The notes under the pieces: generated by a model | Databases searched by the model: none | What the model saw: only the letters and a program-made list of their open reading frames with translations | What the model was told of the DNA's origin: nothing | Shown: in pieces, positions 9,647 through 17,799 of the stretch | How the letters are laid out: each line of letters starts with the position of its first letter | Position numbering within the stretch: position 1 is the first letter of the stretch | DNA from: CAYMPH01 sp964392365 | GTDB lineage: Bacteria > Spirochaetota > UBA4802 > UBA5550 | DNA: 64,000 bases | NCBI GenBank assembly: GCA_964392365.1 | Contig: CAYMPH010000008.1 | Coordinates: 62,001 to 126,000, forward strand | Direction of reading: 5' to 3' | Made by a program: the position numbers and the translations under genes

Positions 9647-10479
9647 AAATTAAATATGAAGATATAAACACTTTAATCGGACTCGCCATTACTGAAGACA
9701 TAGGTAGCGGTGATGTAACCACGCGAGCTGTATTCGATAAAGATCACGAATCCCTGGCAAAAATTATTTCAAAGGAAAGCGGGATCTTCTGCGGAGGTGA
9801 AATTGTTTCTTATGTCTACAGACAGATTGATCCACAGGTGAAAGTAAAAATTAATATTGCAGATGGAGCGCATATAAACAGAAACGATGTTGCAGTTGAG
9901 CTTTCAGGGAAAACGGTGAGCCTTCTCGAAGGTGAAAGAACTTCTCTTAATTTTCTGCAAAGGATGTGCGGCATTGCAACATTCTCAAATGAAACTGCAA
10001 AACTGCTTTCAGGCACAAAAATTAAAATTCTCGATACAAGGAAAACATTGCCGGGATTCCGCCTGCTTGATAAATATGCTGTTAAAACAGGCGGCGGAGA
10101 AAATCACAGAATGGGTCTGTATGATATGGTTTTAATAAAGGATAATCATATAAAAGCTGCAGGCGGAATAACGCAGGCTGTCGGCAAAGTAAAACTGGCA
10201 TACGGGAACAAATTTAGAATTGAAGTTGAAGCGTCAAATATAAATGAAGTAAAAGAAGCTCTGGAAAACAAAGCAGATATTATTATGCTGGATAATATGA
10301 GGACATCAGTAATGGCAGAATGCGTTTCTATAATTAATAAAAAAGCTTTAATAGAAGTTTCAGGTAATGTTGATGAAAAAAGAATTTCTGAACTGAAAAA
10401 GCTTGATATTGATTTTATATCAATGGGTGCGCTTACTCATTCTGTTCTGGCTTTTGATCTGTCTATGAAGTTTGACTGA
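9643..10479 (+). CDS. nadC: nicotinate-nucleotide pyrophosphorylase (quinolinate phosphoribosyltransferase)
   Basis: Makes nicotinate mononucleotide from quinolinate and PRPP in NAD synthesis. The 278-aa protein has the family stretches ERTSLNFLQRMCGIAT, DTRKTLPGFR, GGGENHRMGLYD and IKDNHI, which supply the quinolinate- and PRPP-binding residues, and a C-terminal barrel ending with ISMGALTHS. The ATG overlaps the uvrB stop as ATGA. No nadA or nadB is adjacent. Confidence 0.96.
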   Translation: MKIKYEDINTLIGLAITEDIGSGDVTTRAVFDKDHESLAKIISKESGIFCGGEIVSYVYRQIDPQVKVKINIADGAHINRNDVAVELSGKTVSLLEGERTSLNFLQRMCGIATFSNETAKLLSGTKIKILDTRKTLPGFRLLDKYAVKTGGGENHRMGLYDMVLIKDNHIKAAGGITQAVGKVKLAYGNKFRIEVEASNINEVKEALENKADIIMLDNMRTSVMAECVSIINKKALIEVSGNVDEKRISELKKLDIDFISMGALTHSVLAFDLSMKFD

Positions 10480-10481
10480 TA

Positions 10482-10940
10482 GTGAAAATAAAAAAATATA
10501 TAAAATATTCAATTAGTATAATATTTATAATTATAGCTATAGCTATTTTAATATCATTTTACTATTACAAAATTTTACCTGAATATATATTTAATAAAAC
10601 TTTAACTGAATTTGAAGAAGCATGTTATCTTCATGATAAAGTAAAAATTCAATCAATGATTTCAGTTAATAGTTTCCTGTATAAGTATGTCCAGAATGAT
10701 AAAAATAATTCTTTAATTGTTTTATTTGAAAAATTTGATAAAGGGTTTAAAATTCCTTCAGATGGTTGTTTTAGAATGAATTATACTAAAATTCAAAATT
10801 CAGAAGTTATAGGTGGATTTATTATTAAAAATGCAAAAAAAGATAACAAAGAAAGAATGTTTGGACTAAATATGATAATTAAGGAAAATAATAAATGGAA
10901 AATAGTTCAATATGTTTTCCCTGATTATATTAATTATTGA
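10482..10940 (+). CDS. small membrane-anchored protein of unknown function
   Basis: A 152-aa product starting at GTG two bases after the nadC stop. An N-terminal helix at about 8-28 anchors a ~120-residue domain outside the cytoplasm. Its pattern (an early helix with FEEACYLHDKVKIQSMIS, then beta strands ending NNKWKIVQYVFPDY) recalls NTF2-like lipoproteins, but I do not recognise a family. It is more AT-rich than its neighbours, so it may be a recent addition to the end of the operon. Confidence 0.7.
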   Translation: MKIKKYIKYSISIIFIIIAIAILISFYYYKILPEYIFNKTLTEFEEACYLHDKVKIQSMISVNSFLYKYVQNDKNNSLIVLFEKFDKGFKIPSDGCFRMNYTKIQNSEVIGGFIIKNAKKDNKERMFGLNMIIKENNKWKIVQYVFPDYINY

Positions 10941-11052
10941 ATTATTACGATACATCCTATAATACGGGGGTACTTATTTTAAGTGATTTTTTTGTTTGAT
11001 TAAATTCAATATTTTTTTTACTGTGGTTATTTAATATTATGTATTTCTTAAA

Positions 11053-11078
11053 TGGATTCTCGCCTGCGCGGGAATGAC
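11053..11078. repeat. short dispersed-type repeat with imperfect hairpin
   Basis: The stretch ggattctcgcctgcgcggga followed by atgac matches a short repeat I recognise from many unrelated bacterial genomes, with TTCTCGC and GCGGGAA forming an imperfect stem. Its GC content stands out from the AT-rich surroundings. It lies between the nadC operon and the cyclophilin gene. Confidence 0.5.
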
Positions 11079-11098
11079 AATATAAATGGAGTGAATCA

Positions 11099-11596
11099 AT
11101 GGTAAATGTAATAATGAAAACAAGCGAAGGCGATGTTGAAATAGAACTCAATGATGAGAAAGCCCCGCTTACTGTAGCAAACTTTTTAAAATATGTTGAT
11201 GAAGGCTTTTATGACGGAACAATTTTTCACAGGGTTATAAATAACTTCATGATTCAGGGCGGAGGCTTTCTGCCGGGTATGAAGGAAAAGGACACAAAAG
11301 ATTCTGTGAAAAATGAAGCAGATAACGGGCTGAAAAATGTGAAAGGATCTCTTGCCATGGCAAGAACACAGGTTCCGGATTCCGCCTCGTCACAGTTTTT
11401 CATAAATGTAAAAGATAATGATTTTCTGAACCATTCTTCAAAAACAGTTCAGGGCTGGGGTTATGCAGTATTCGGAAAAGTTGTTAATGGAATGGATGTT
11501 GTTGATAAGATTAAAACTGTAGAAACAGGCTCATCCGGATATTTTGAGGATGTTCCTAAAAAGAATGTTGAAATAATTTCTTTAAAAAGAAAATAA
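11099..11596 (+). CDS. peptidyl-prolyl cis-trans isomerase, cyclophilin type
   Basis: A 165-aa cytoplasmic PpiB-like cyclophilin. Active-site elements are FHRVINNFMIQGG and the later SASSQFFINVKDN segment, with the tryptophan region GWGYAVFGKV near the C-terminus. There is no signal peptide, so it should act on proline bonds of cytoplasmic proteins. The ATG follows a modest GGAGTG. It is convergent with the CDF exporter, six bases between stops. Confidence 0.94.
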   Translation: MVNVIMKTSEGDVEIELNDEKAPLTVANFLKYVDEGFYDGTIFHRVINNFMIQGGGFLPGMKEKDTKDSVKNEADNGLKNVKGSLAMARTQVPDSASSQFFINVKDNDFLNHSSKTVQGWGYAVFGKVVNGMDVVDKIKTVETGSSGYFEDVPKKNVEIISLKRK

Positions 11597-11602
11597 AGTT
11601 AT

Positions 11603-12526
11603 TCAGTCTTTTTTTTCAGGATCAGTTGGAATCGGCTCCGGATGCACTGTTACATCGCATCCGGGGTAAATTTCCTGGATTGCTTTTTCAATTTTTTCTG
11701 TAATATCGTGCGCAATTTTCAGAGGCTGATCTCCATCCATAAGAACATGAACATCAATAAATAGAGTAGCCCCTGAATATCTCATCCTGATATTATGGCA
11801 ATCGCAAATGTCATTGATTTTTTCAACCTGCTCCTTGATCTTTTTTTCCATACCAGCCGGAGTCTCGTCAAGAAGTGCAGATATAGTTTTTAGCCCGAGT
11901 TTGATACTTACATATATAACTATAATCGCAACCCCGAGAGCTGCAATCGCGTCTGCTTTCTGTAACATAGAATATGCAGGAAAAAGTTCAGAAAATTTAA
12001 CAAATGCAAGTCCCAGTATTACAACTGCAGAGCTCCAAATATCTGTGCTGAAATGAAGTGCGTCTGCTTCAAGAGCCTGGCTGCTGTATTTTTCTGCTGC
12101 TTTGGATAAAATGCGGGATCTTGAATAATCAAGTGCTATTGAAATAACCATTATAATGAAAGCCCAAATGGATGCATCTACGTGGGTTGCTTTGAAAAAA
12201 AGTCGCTGTATGGATTCATAAATAATCCACACGCAGGTAATAAGAAGCAGGAAAGTTTCAAAAAGAGCAGACAGATTTTCAACCTTTCCATGGCCATATT
12301 TGTGGTTCTCATCTGCCGGTTTATCTGAAATTGAAACAGCAATATAAGTTACTAATGCTGCCACAAGGTCAAGAGCGGAGTGTGCAGCTTCAGCAAGTAT
12401 ACCGAGACTTCCTGTTATAACGCCCACAACAATTTTCATGGTTGTTAAAACAACAGCAGCTGCAACAGAAGTTAATGCTGCAGATTTTTTTTCTTTTTCA
12501 GCTGTTTGATTACTGCTGCCTGTCAT
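11603..12526 (-). CDS. cation diffusion facilitator family exporter
   Basis: A 307-aa inner-membrane metal/proton antiporter with six predicted helices and a C-terminal cytoplasmic domain ending in Pro/Glu/Asp residues. The metal site reads HSALD in TM2 and HFSTD in TM5 (HxxxD/HxxxD), the pattern I associate with zinc rather than manganese or iron. The start at 12526 has GGAG nine bases upstream; the frame stays open to 12589 but the longer form has no advantage. It sits head-to-tail after the NRAMP-related operon in a metal-handling neighbourhood. Confidence 0.92.
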   Translation of the reverse strand: MTGSSNQTAEKEKKSAALTSVAAAVVLTTMKIVVGVITGSLGILAEAAHSALDLVAALVTYIAVSISDKPADENHKYGHGKVENLSALFETFLLLITCVWIIYESIQRLFFKATHVDASIWAFIIMVISIALDYSRSRILSKAAEKYSSQALEADALHFSTDIWSSAVVILGLAFVKFSELFPAYSMLQKADAIAALGVAIIVIYVSIKLGLKTISALLDETPAGMEKKIKEQVEKINDICDCHNIRMRYSGATLFIDVHVLMDGDQPLKIAHDITEKIEKAIQEIYPGCDVTVHPEPIPTDPEKKD

Positions 12527-12713
12527 CAGATAAAACTCCTTTGAGGATAATTCAAAATAATTTGTATTTAAACTTATGTAATCATACATGTACTTCTGAT
12601 TGAAGAATTCAAGATTTCATATGAAGTGCAGCTGATCCAGATGGATATTATAAATAATGTGAATAAAAAAGCAATAATGATTTTATCTGCTATAGAACCC
12701 GGATTTTTTTATT

Positions 12714-13976
12714 CTATAAAAATCTGTGTTTCAGGTTCATTACATCCCTATAGGGTATTACTCCGAGAATTTTATTACTGCTGTCTGTCACTGGTATTGC
12801 TCGAAAACCATATCTTGAAAACATAAATGCAGCCTCTTTCAATGTTTCTTCTGTTTTTAAATCAAGAACATCCTCGACCATAATATCTTTTAAAAGCTGA
12901 TTTTCATCTGCCTGAAGCAGCTCTTTTATATCCAGAACGCCAAGTAATAAATCATCACTATCTACAACATAGATATACATTATGATATCCTTGTCTTTGG
13001 CAAATTTGCTGTAATTATCTCTTATGTATTCCACTCTGTCATCCGGAAAAAATTTGAGTATGTTAGATGTTGTAAAGTTTAAAATATTATGATCCTGTTT
13101 TTCAATGATTGCCTGAATCTTTTCCTTTTTCTCCGGATCGAGCAGTTTAATAATTAATTCTCTTTCAGCGTAAGGAATTACTGAAAGCAGGTCTGCAGCC
13201 TGAGCTGGAGTCATTTCATTGATAAGTGTAATTACAGTGTCCATGTTTAATGAAGAGATCATTTCTCTCTGAACATTTGGTTCCAGTTCTTCCAGAGTAT
13301 CAGATGCATGTTCCGGTTCGAGTTCATTAAATATAGCAGTCCGCTGTTCCATATCCAGCTCTTCAAGAATATCCGCCATATCAACTGGTTGAATTTCAGC
13401 GAGGGTTTCTTTCAGGGTTTTTAATTTTATATCACCCTTGAAACTGCTTATATGAAGCGGTAGAGCCTGTATATAAGACCACGGTATATATTCTTCATCA
13501 ATCCTCAGAAGCTTCGCAAGCCATTCAAGCCCGATACGTCTGAAAAGTCCATAGTGGCTGAAATCAACATCCCATACATAAGCTTTTTTATTTATAACAG
13601 CAATCCTGATATCATATACAACCGACACTTCATGTTCTTCAGTATCGATTACCTTTTTATCAAGTACATAATCTTTCAAAAGCATTGCATCTGGAGCAGG
13701 ATTGCTTTCGTATTTTTCTATAGATTCAATATCAACCTTGATTTTATTTTCTGACAGAGAAATGATTTTATCAATGGGAATAAGAAGCGGCGTGTTGCCG
13801 AAAGGTCTGCGTATATAAAATTGCGTGACATGAGGGACAGAACCCATCTCAACAATAATCAGATCCTCAAGACGCCCGATTTTTTTGTTGTTTGACAGCA
13901 CTTTTGCACCAATCAATTCCGTAATAAAATAATGTTCATCCGGAATTATTTTTTTAGCTACAGTGATTTCATTCAT
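12714..13976 (-). CDS. soluble PRC-barrel / MgtE_N / CBS protein, partner of the NRAMP-related transporter
   Basis: A 420-aa cytoplasmic protein with no membrane helix. It has two PRC-barrel-like beta domains (about 15-85 and 105-165). An MgtE N-terminal superhelical domain (about 185-300) follows with repeated acidic units such as MADILEEL and ASDTLEEL, then a CBS pair (about 305-418) ending GVIPYRDVMNL. In MgtE channels the N domain plus CBS pair is the Mg2+-sensing gate; here the channel domain is absent. It is the last gene of an operon with a 57-aa membrane protein and an NRAMP-related transporter. I infer that it gates or regulates that transporter by sensing Mg2+ or nucleotides. The domain call is firm; the function is inference. 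Confidence 0.85.
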   Translation of the reverse strand: MNEITVAKKIIPDEHYFITELIGAKVLSNNKKIGRLEDLIIVEMGSVPHVTQFYIRRPFGNTPLLIPIDKIISLSENKIKVDIESIEKYESNPAPDAMLLKDYVLDKKVIDTEEHEVSVVYDIRIAVINKKAYVWDVDFSHYGLFRRIGLEWLAKLLRIDEEYIPWSYIQALPLHISSFKGDIKLKTLKETLAEIQPVDMADILEELDMEQRTAIFNELEPEHASDTLEELEPNVQREMISSLNMDTVITLINEMTPAQAADLLSVIPYAERELIIKLLDPEKKEKIQAIIEKQDHNILNFTTSNILKFFPDDRVEYIRDNYSKFAKDKDIIMYIYVVDSDDLLLGVLDIKELLQADENQLLKDIMVEDVLDLKTEETLKEAAFMFSRYGFRAIPVTDSSNKILGVIPYRDVMNLKHRFL

Positions 13977-14029
13977 ATTTATCCTCGGAATATTTGATTA
14001 AATGAAAAAAGTAAATATTTGTTCAGGAA

Positions 14030-14203
14030 TCATTTTAACATTGTAATAAATTTAAAAATGAGAAGGCCCACAAGCACAATAAGATACAATCGCAGAAGCA
14101 GGAGACTGAATTTTACCATGGGCGTCATTTTTATTGTAGGCACGGTATACTTTTTATTTATTTCAGATATATTATTAAGAAATTTTTTAAATTGTTTAAT
14201 CAT
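14030..14203 (-). CDS. 57-aa single-helix membrane protein between the NRAMP-related and MgtE_N/CBS genes
   Basis: Read directly from the minus strand: ATG at 14203 to TGA at 14030, giving 57 residues that start MIKQFKKFLNNISEINKKYT and end KFITMLK. Residues about 31-54 are one strong hydrophobic helix (FSLLLLRLYLIVLVGLLIF), preceded by a basic amphipathic stretch, so the N-terminus is probably cytoplasmic. A GGATG lies eight to ten bases before the ATG. The gene begins 12 bases after the transporter stop and ends 53 bases before the next start. It may be an accessory subunit or a tether for the soluble partner. It matches no family I know. Confidence 0.7.
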   Translation of the reverse strand: MIKQFKKFLNNISEINKKYTVPTIKMTPMVKFSLLLLRLYLIVLVGLLIFKFITMLK

Positions 14204-14215
14204 ATGCGGACATCC

Positions 14216-15484
14216 TTATTTAAACAGATCAGGGAAAATCGCGCTGATACCGTATAGTGTTGATAAAATAATAATCCCTGTTACAATTGTTATGTTTATA
14301 ATATTCTGAAAGAGATTATTCTTGTACTTTCCCATTAAATTTTCATCATTTAAAAGAACTAATAAAAAAACAAGAGCTGCAGGCAGAAGAGTTACGGCTA
14401 TTACCTGAACAAAAAGCGTTATCAGTACAAGAGGCGCGCCTGGAATCAATACAATAGCTCCAGCTGTTGCAAGCATAAAGAAATATGCAAAGTAAAACCA
14501 TGGAGCTTCTCTTACTTTTTTATTTAAAGAGTGAGCCCAGCCGAAAACCTCTCCGAATGCCCATGAACTCGCAAGAGAAATGCATATAGCGCCAAGTAAT
14601 CCTGCATCGAAAAGACCTATGGCAAGAAATGTTCCGACGTATTTGTTAATGCCCATGATCATTACTGAAGCCTGCGCAGCGCTTTCAATATTCTGTCCTT
14701 TCAATACAGTTCCGGTAACAATTACAATAAATATAGCGACAATTACTGTCAATGTTGATCCTATTAAAGTATCCATCTTGCTCCATGGGATGTCTTTTTC
14801 CTGAAGGCCTTTATCAACAACTGCGCTCTGCTGGAAAAAAATCATCCAGGGAGCTATTGTAGTTCCTATATTTGCCATAAGAAAAAAGAAAATTTCATTA
14901 TTGAATCCACCCGGGAAATGAGGGATAAAACCGGTTTTTATAATATCAGGAACAGATGGATTAACCATAAAAGCGCAAGGTATATATATAAGGTTTAGAG
15001 CTGCAAACAGAAATGCAATTTTTTCCCATGTCCAGTAACGTCCTGAAAGAACCATTATCCCCATAAGAAAAATAACAATAAGAATTGTAAGCACAGGCGG
15101 GATATTAAATATACTTAATGCAGCAGTCATGCCGATAAATTCTGTGACCAGAGTCATCCAGTTGACAATGCCAAGATCGATCAGTGAAAACCATCCCCAG
15201 AAAGGTCCAAACGCACTGAAAATAGCTTCTGCATGTCCGTGTTTTGTTACAGCTCCTAGACGGACAGTCATTTCCTGAACATAATATGCAACCGGAAGCA
15301 GGATGAGTAAAAACCAAATAAGGCCGTATCCGTATTTAGCTCCGGTGGCGGCATAGGTTGTAATTCCGCCAGCATCGTTATCAGCCAGCATTACAATTAT
15401 GCCGGGACCACTTATTATGAAGAATAGCTTGATTGATTTAGAAAAGCGGCGAATATAATAGAAAATTTTATCCATTAATTTCAT
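14216..15484 (-). CDS. NRAMP-related divalent metal transporter, Mg2+-type candidate
   Basis: A 422-aa inner-membrane protein with about 11 helices and the NRAMP fold. The TM1 binding motif, DPGN in Mn2+/Fe2+ NRAMPs, reads DAGG (within LADNDAGGITT): the Asp is kept and the Asn is lost. The TM6 motif, usually containing MPH, reads IAPW, so the metal-selecting Met is Ala. Loss of Met and Asn is what I know of the NRAMP-related magnesium transporters (NRMT). The partner gene with MgtE gating domains supports Mg2+. The ATG has GGAG seven bases upstream and heads a three-gene operon. Mn2+ transport remains possible. Confidence 0.88.
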   Translation of the reverse strand: MKLMDKIFYYIRRFSKSIKLFFIISGPGIIVMLADNDAGGITTYAATGAKYGYGLIWFLLILLPVAYYVQEMTVRLGAVTKHGHAEAIFSAFGPFWGWFSLIDLGIVNWMTLVTEFIGMTAALSIFNIPPVLTILIVIFLMGIMVLSGRYWTWEKIAFLFAALNLIYIPCAFMVNPSVPDIIKTGFIPHFPGGFNNEIFFFLMANIGTTIAPWMIFFQQSAVVDKGLQEKDIPWSKMDTLIGSTLTVIVAIFIVIVTGTVLKGQNIESAAQASVMIMGINKYVGTFLAIGLFDAGLLGAICISLASSWAFGEVFGWAHSLNKKVREAPWFYFAYFFMLATAGAIVLIPGAPLVLITLFVQVIAVTLLPAALVFLLVLLNDENLMGKYKNNLFQNIINITIVTGIIILSTLYGISAIFPDLFK

Positions 15485-15531
15485 AATAATTCTCCTGCAA
15501 AAAAGCTTACACTCTGACTGGGAATCAGTTC

Positions 15532-15552
15532 AAGGAAATTATTGATTTCCTT
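15532..15552 (-). promoter_or_regulatory. hairpin or operator upstream of the NRAMP-related operon
   Basis: A perfect 8-bp inverted repeat, aaggaaat-N5-atttcctt, lies 48 bases before the transporter start. There is no T-run after it on the minus strand, so it is unlikely to end the STAS gene. It could be an operator or a leader hairpin for metal control. Confidence 0.4.
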
Positions 15553-15632
15553 AGGCATTAAGAAAAGACATAATTTATTTGCAACAATTTAAACTGATAT
15601 TATGAATATTTTATTTGCAGGAAATAGCATTA

Positions 15633-15995
15633 CTATAATACTGAATCTGCTGATATAAATTTAATTGCTTCTTCAACTGAATCAAGGATGTGAAATAAAG
15701 TTTCTGTGTTTGTAATCTTGAAAACTTTAATAACATTTTCTATCATGCCTATACAGATCATTTCAATTCCTTTTTTATTGAGGCTTTTTTTAATGTGAGC
15801 TAATGATCCAATCCCGGAAGAATCAATATATAATACTTCATTAAAATCAATAAACACATATGGAGTTGATATTGATGCAATTTCTTCTTCAAACAGTTTT
15901 GATATTGAGGTAGTGTTGTAAATATTATATTCTTTGAGGAGAATTTTTAAGATGGTATAGTTTTCTTTAACGGTTAATTCTATCGATTTATCCAT
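15633..15995 (-). CDS. STAS-domain anti-sigma-factor antagonist
   Basis: A 120-aa cytoplasmic protein of the SpoIIAA/RsbV type. The conserved core is FIDFNEVLYIDSSGIGSLAH, with a serine in DSSGIG that kinases of this family phosphorylate to switch binding. The start at 15995 has GAGGA just upstream; an in-frame extension to 16043 has none. No anti-sigma kinase is adjacent, so the partner must be elsewhere. Confidence 0.9.
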   Translation of the reverse strand: MDKSIELTVKENYTILKILLKEYNIYNTTSISKLFEEEIASISTPYVFIDFNEVLYIDSSGIGSLAHIKKSLNKKGIEMICIGMIENVIKVFKITNTETLFHILDSVEEAIKFISADSVL

Positions 15996-16132
15996 TTTTT
16001 CCTCGCGAGTTTGTCTGAATGTATTAATTATTTTTAAGTACAATTTTAAAAAAGAAGTAGATACATTAGAAGCTTTTAATCTAATTTGTAAAGAACTAAT
16101 TTCTCTATATTTGCGATATCATTGAAAATAGC

Positions 16133-16161
16133 TTGAAAAAATGATACTGCATATTTATTAT
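16133..16161 (+). promoter_or_regulatory. candidate promoter of the flavoprotein gene
   Basis: TTGAAA (16133-16138), 17 bases, then TATTAT (16156-16161). Initiation near 16168 would give a leader of about 130 bases carrying a hairpin and a 19-codon reading frame. This fills much of the 302-base gap between the STAS and flavoprotein starts. Confidence 0.5.
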
Positions 16162-16194
16162 AAAATAATTCAGTTCAAAGTTAGATTCATTCAA

Positions 16195-16217
16195 AACAGG
16201 TTTTTGCAAAACCTGTT
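16195..16217 (+). promoter_or_regulatory. 10-bp perfect hairpin in the flavoprotein leader
   Basis: aacaggtttt-TGC-aaaacctgtt is a perfect 10-bp stem with a three-base loop. The following bases are not a T-run, so it is not an obvious terminator. It could be an operator for the divergent genes or an RNA structure. Confidence 0.5.
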
Positions 16218-16237
16218 CAATTATTTTAAGGAAGAAA

Positions 16238-16297
16238 ATGAAAACTCTTATTAATATAAATGCAATATATTATTCTGATAAAAAGCAGATTTTATAA
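16238..16297 (+). CDS. possible 19-aa leader peptide
   Basis: ATG at 16238 is preceded by TAAGGAAG (better than the ribosome site of the next gene) and runs 19 codons (MKTLININAIYYSDKKQIL) to a TAA directly abutting the ATG at 16298. It may couple translation to the flavoprotein gene. There is no codon run that suggests amino-acid attenuation, and it could be chance. Confidence 0.3.
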   Translation: MKTLININAIYYSDKKQIL

Positions 16298-17530
16298 ATG
16301 GAATCCGGTTCACGGAAAATAGCTGTTATAGGCGGAGGTGCATCAGGACTGATTTCTGCTTTGTTCGCAGCAGAAAAAAATTCAGTTACTCTTTTTGAGA
16401 AACAGAAAAAAATAGGCAGGAAAATTCTCGTTTCAGGAAACGGGCGCTGCAATATTACAAACTTGAATATCAGCACGGATAAATATCATACCGGAAATAT
16501 TCAGTTTATAGATGCAGTATTAAAAAAATTCGGGTTGAAAAAAACTGTATCATTTTTCGAATCAATCGGTCTGCCGCTTATTGAAGAAAAAAATGGGAAG
16601 CTTTACCCTGCATCTCTTCAATCTTCCACTGTAGTGAAAATATTTGCATACGAACTTTCCAGAAGAAATGTTTCTGTAGAACTTCACAGGAAAATAGACA
16701 GCATCGTAAAAACTGAAAATGGTTTTAAACTTGAGACAGCTGGAAAAGAAATATATCAGTTTGATGCAGTAGTGCTGGCTGCAGGGAGCATTGCCTATAC
16801 TGCAGCAGGCGCTTCAATGTCAGGTTATGAACTCGCAGCATCATTCGGCCATAAAATTATAGAACCATTTCCGGCAATTCTTCCGGTTAATATAAGCAGT
16901 AAAAATCTTCATAAGCTTGAAGGTATTAAATGGGATTGCGGCTGCAGGGTTGTACTTGATGGAAAGGTTAAGGCTTCAACTATAGGTGAACTTCTATTCA
17001 CATCATACGGCCTGTCCGGTCCCGCTGCTCTGGATATTTCAAGGGAGCTGAATAATAATCTGCTTAAGGGGAAAGCCCCTGCAGTTGAAATTGATTTTTT
17101 TCCTTATGACAGTGTGGATTCGCTTAACAGTAAACTGGAAATAGTTTTATCGGATAAAGGAAAAAAAACATCATTCAGCCTTTTATCAATATTGAAAGAA
17201 AGAATGCCTGATATTATTCTGGATGCAGTAAAAATTTCTCCAGAGAAACGAAACGGCGAACTGAGCAGAAATGAAAAGGAAAATCTTGCTGCATCTTTAA
17301 AATCCTTTAAACTCACTCCCGGAAAACCGAGGGATTTCACTGACGCGGTAGTTGCTGCAGGCGGAGTGTCAACTGATGAAATCAATCCTGAAACAATGGA
17401 GTCAAAGCTTGTGAAAAATCTTTATATAACCGGAGAGCTTCTTGATGTTGACGGAGACAGCGGGGGATTCAACCTGCAGTTTGCATGGAGCAGCGGAGCA
17501 ATTGCAGGCAGAACGCTTTCAGAAATTTAA
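16298..17530 (+). CDS. HI0933-family FAD-dependent oxidoreductase
   Basis: A 410-aa flavoprotein of the BaiN/HI0933 group. The N-terminal dinucleotide fold is IAVIGGGASGL, followed by the family hallmark GRKILVSGNGRCNITN near residues 40-55. Near the C-terminus, VAAGGVS and LYITGELLDVDGDSGGFN complete the FAD-binding site. Homologues are annotated as aminoacetone oxidase-like or flavin reductases; the physiological substrate is unknown. It overlaps the convergent DUF493 gene by four bases. Confidence 0.92.
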   Translation: MESGSRKIAVIGGGASGLISALFAAEKNSVTLFEKQKKIGRKILVSGNGRCNITNLNISTDKYHTGNIQFIDAVLKKFGLKKTVSFFESIGLPLIEEKNGKLYPASLQSSTVVKIFAYELSRRNVSVELHRKIDSIVKTENGFKLETAGKEIYQFDAVVLAAGSIAYTAAGASMSGYELAASFGHKIIEPFPAILPVNISSKNLHKLEGIKWDCGCRVVLDGKVKASTIGELLFTSYGLSGPAALDISRELNNNLLKGKAPAVEIDFFPYDSVDSLNSKLEIVLSDKGKKTSFSLLSILKERMPDIILDAVKISPEKRNGELSRNEKENLAASLKSFKLTPGKPRDFTDAVVAAGGVSTDEINPETMESKLVKNLYITGELLDVDGDSGGFNLQFAWSSGAIAGRTLSEI

Positions 17531-17799
17531 AACATTGTCATAAAGCCTTCCAGTGAAGATATTTTTGCGCAGATGGAATCAAGCATTTCATTGCTTTGAA
17601 AAAGTGCATTAATAGTATAAGAAATAAATTTTCCTTCTTTGCTTTCTTTTAATAAAACTTCTCCTGTAATATCATTCTCAGAAAGTACAGATTTTATGCT
17701 GTCAATAATGTAAGGCTTGTTTCTAAACACAGCTTTAAAAGTCATTGGTGCAGGGAAATCAATTTTTTTATCATTATCTTTCAGCAGTTTAAAATCCAT
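17527..17799 (-). CDS. DUF493 (YbeD-like) small protein
   Basis: A 90-aa ferredoxin-fold-like protein. The N-terminal IDFPAPMTFKAVFRNKP and the later YTINALFQSNEMLDSICAKISSL match the YbeD/DUF493 pattern (FPTPFTYK, ITINA). YbeD-type proteins are small alpha-beta proteins of unclear function, in enterobacteria near lipoate genes. It directly follows the hemerythrin gene with a one-base overlap. Confidence 0.75.
   Translation of the reverse strand: MDFKLLKDNDKKIDFPAPMTFKAVFRNKPYIIDSIKSVLSENDITGEVLLKESKEGKFISYTINALFQSNEMLDSICAKISSLEGFMTMF

Noticed and set aside
10957..11151. 64-aa minus-strand frame containing CHSRAGENP
   Set aside because: It is created by a dispersed short repeat and overlaps the start of the cyclophilin gene.
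14019..14309. 96-aa plus-strand reading frame over the NRAMP-related operon
   Set aside because: It is antisense to the transporter 3' end and to the 57-aa gene, with no ribosome site.
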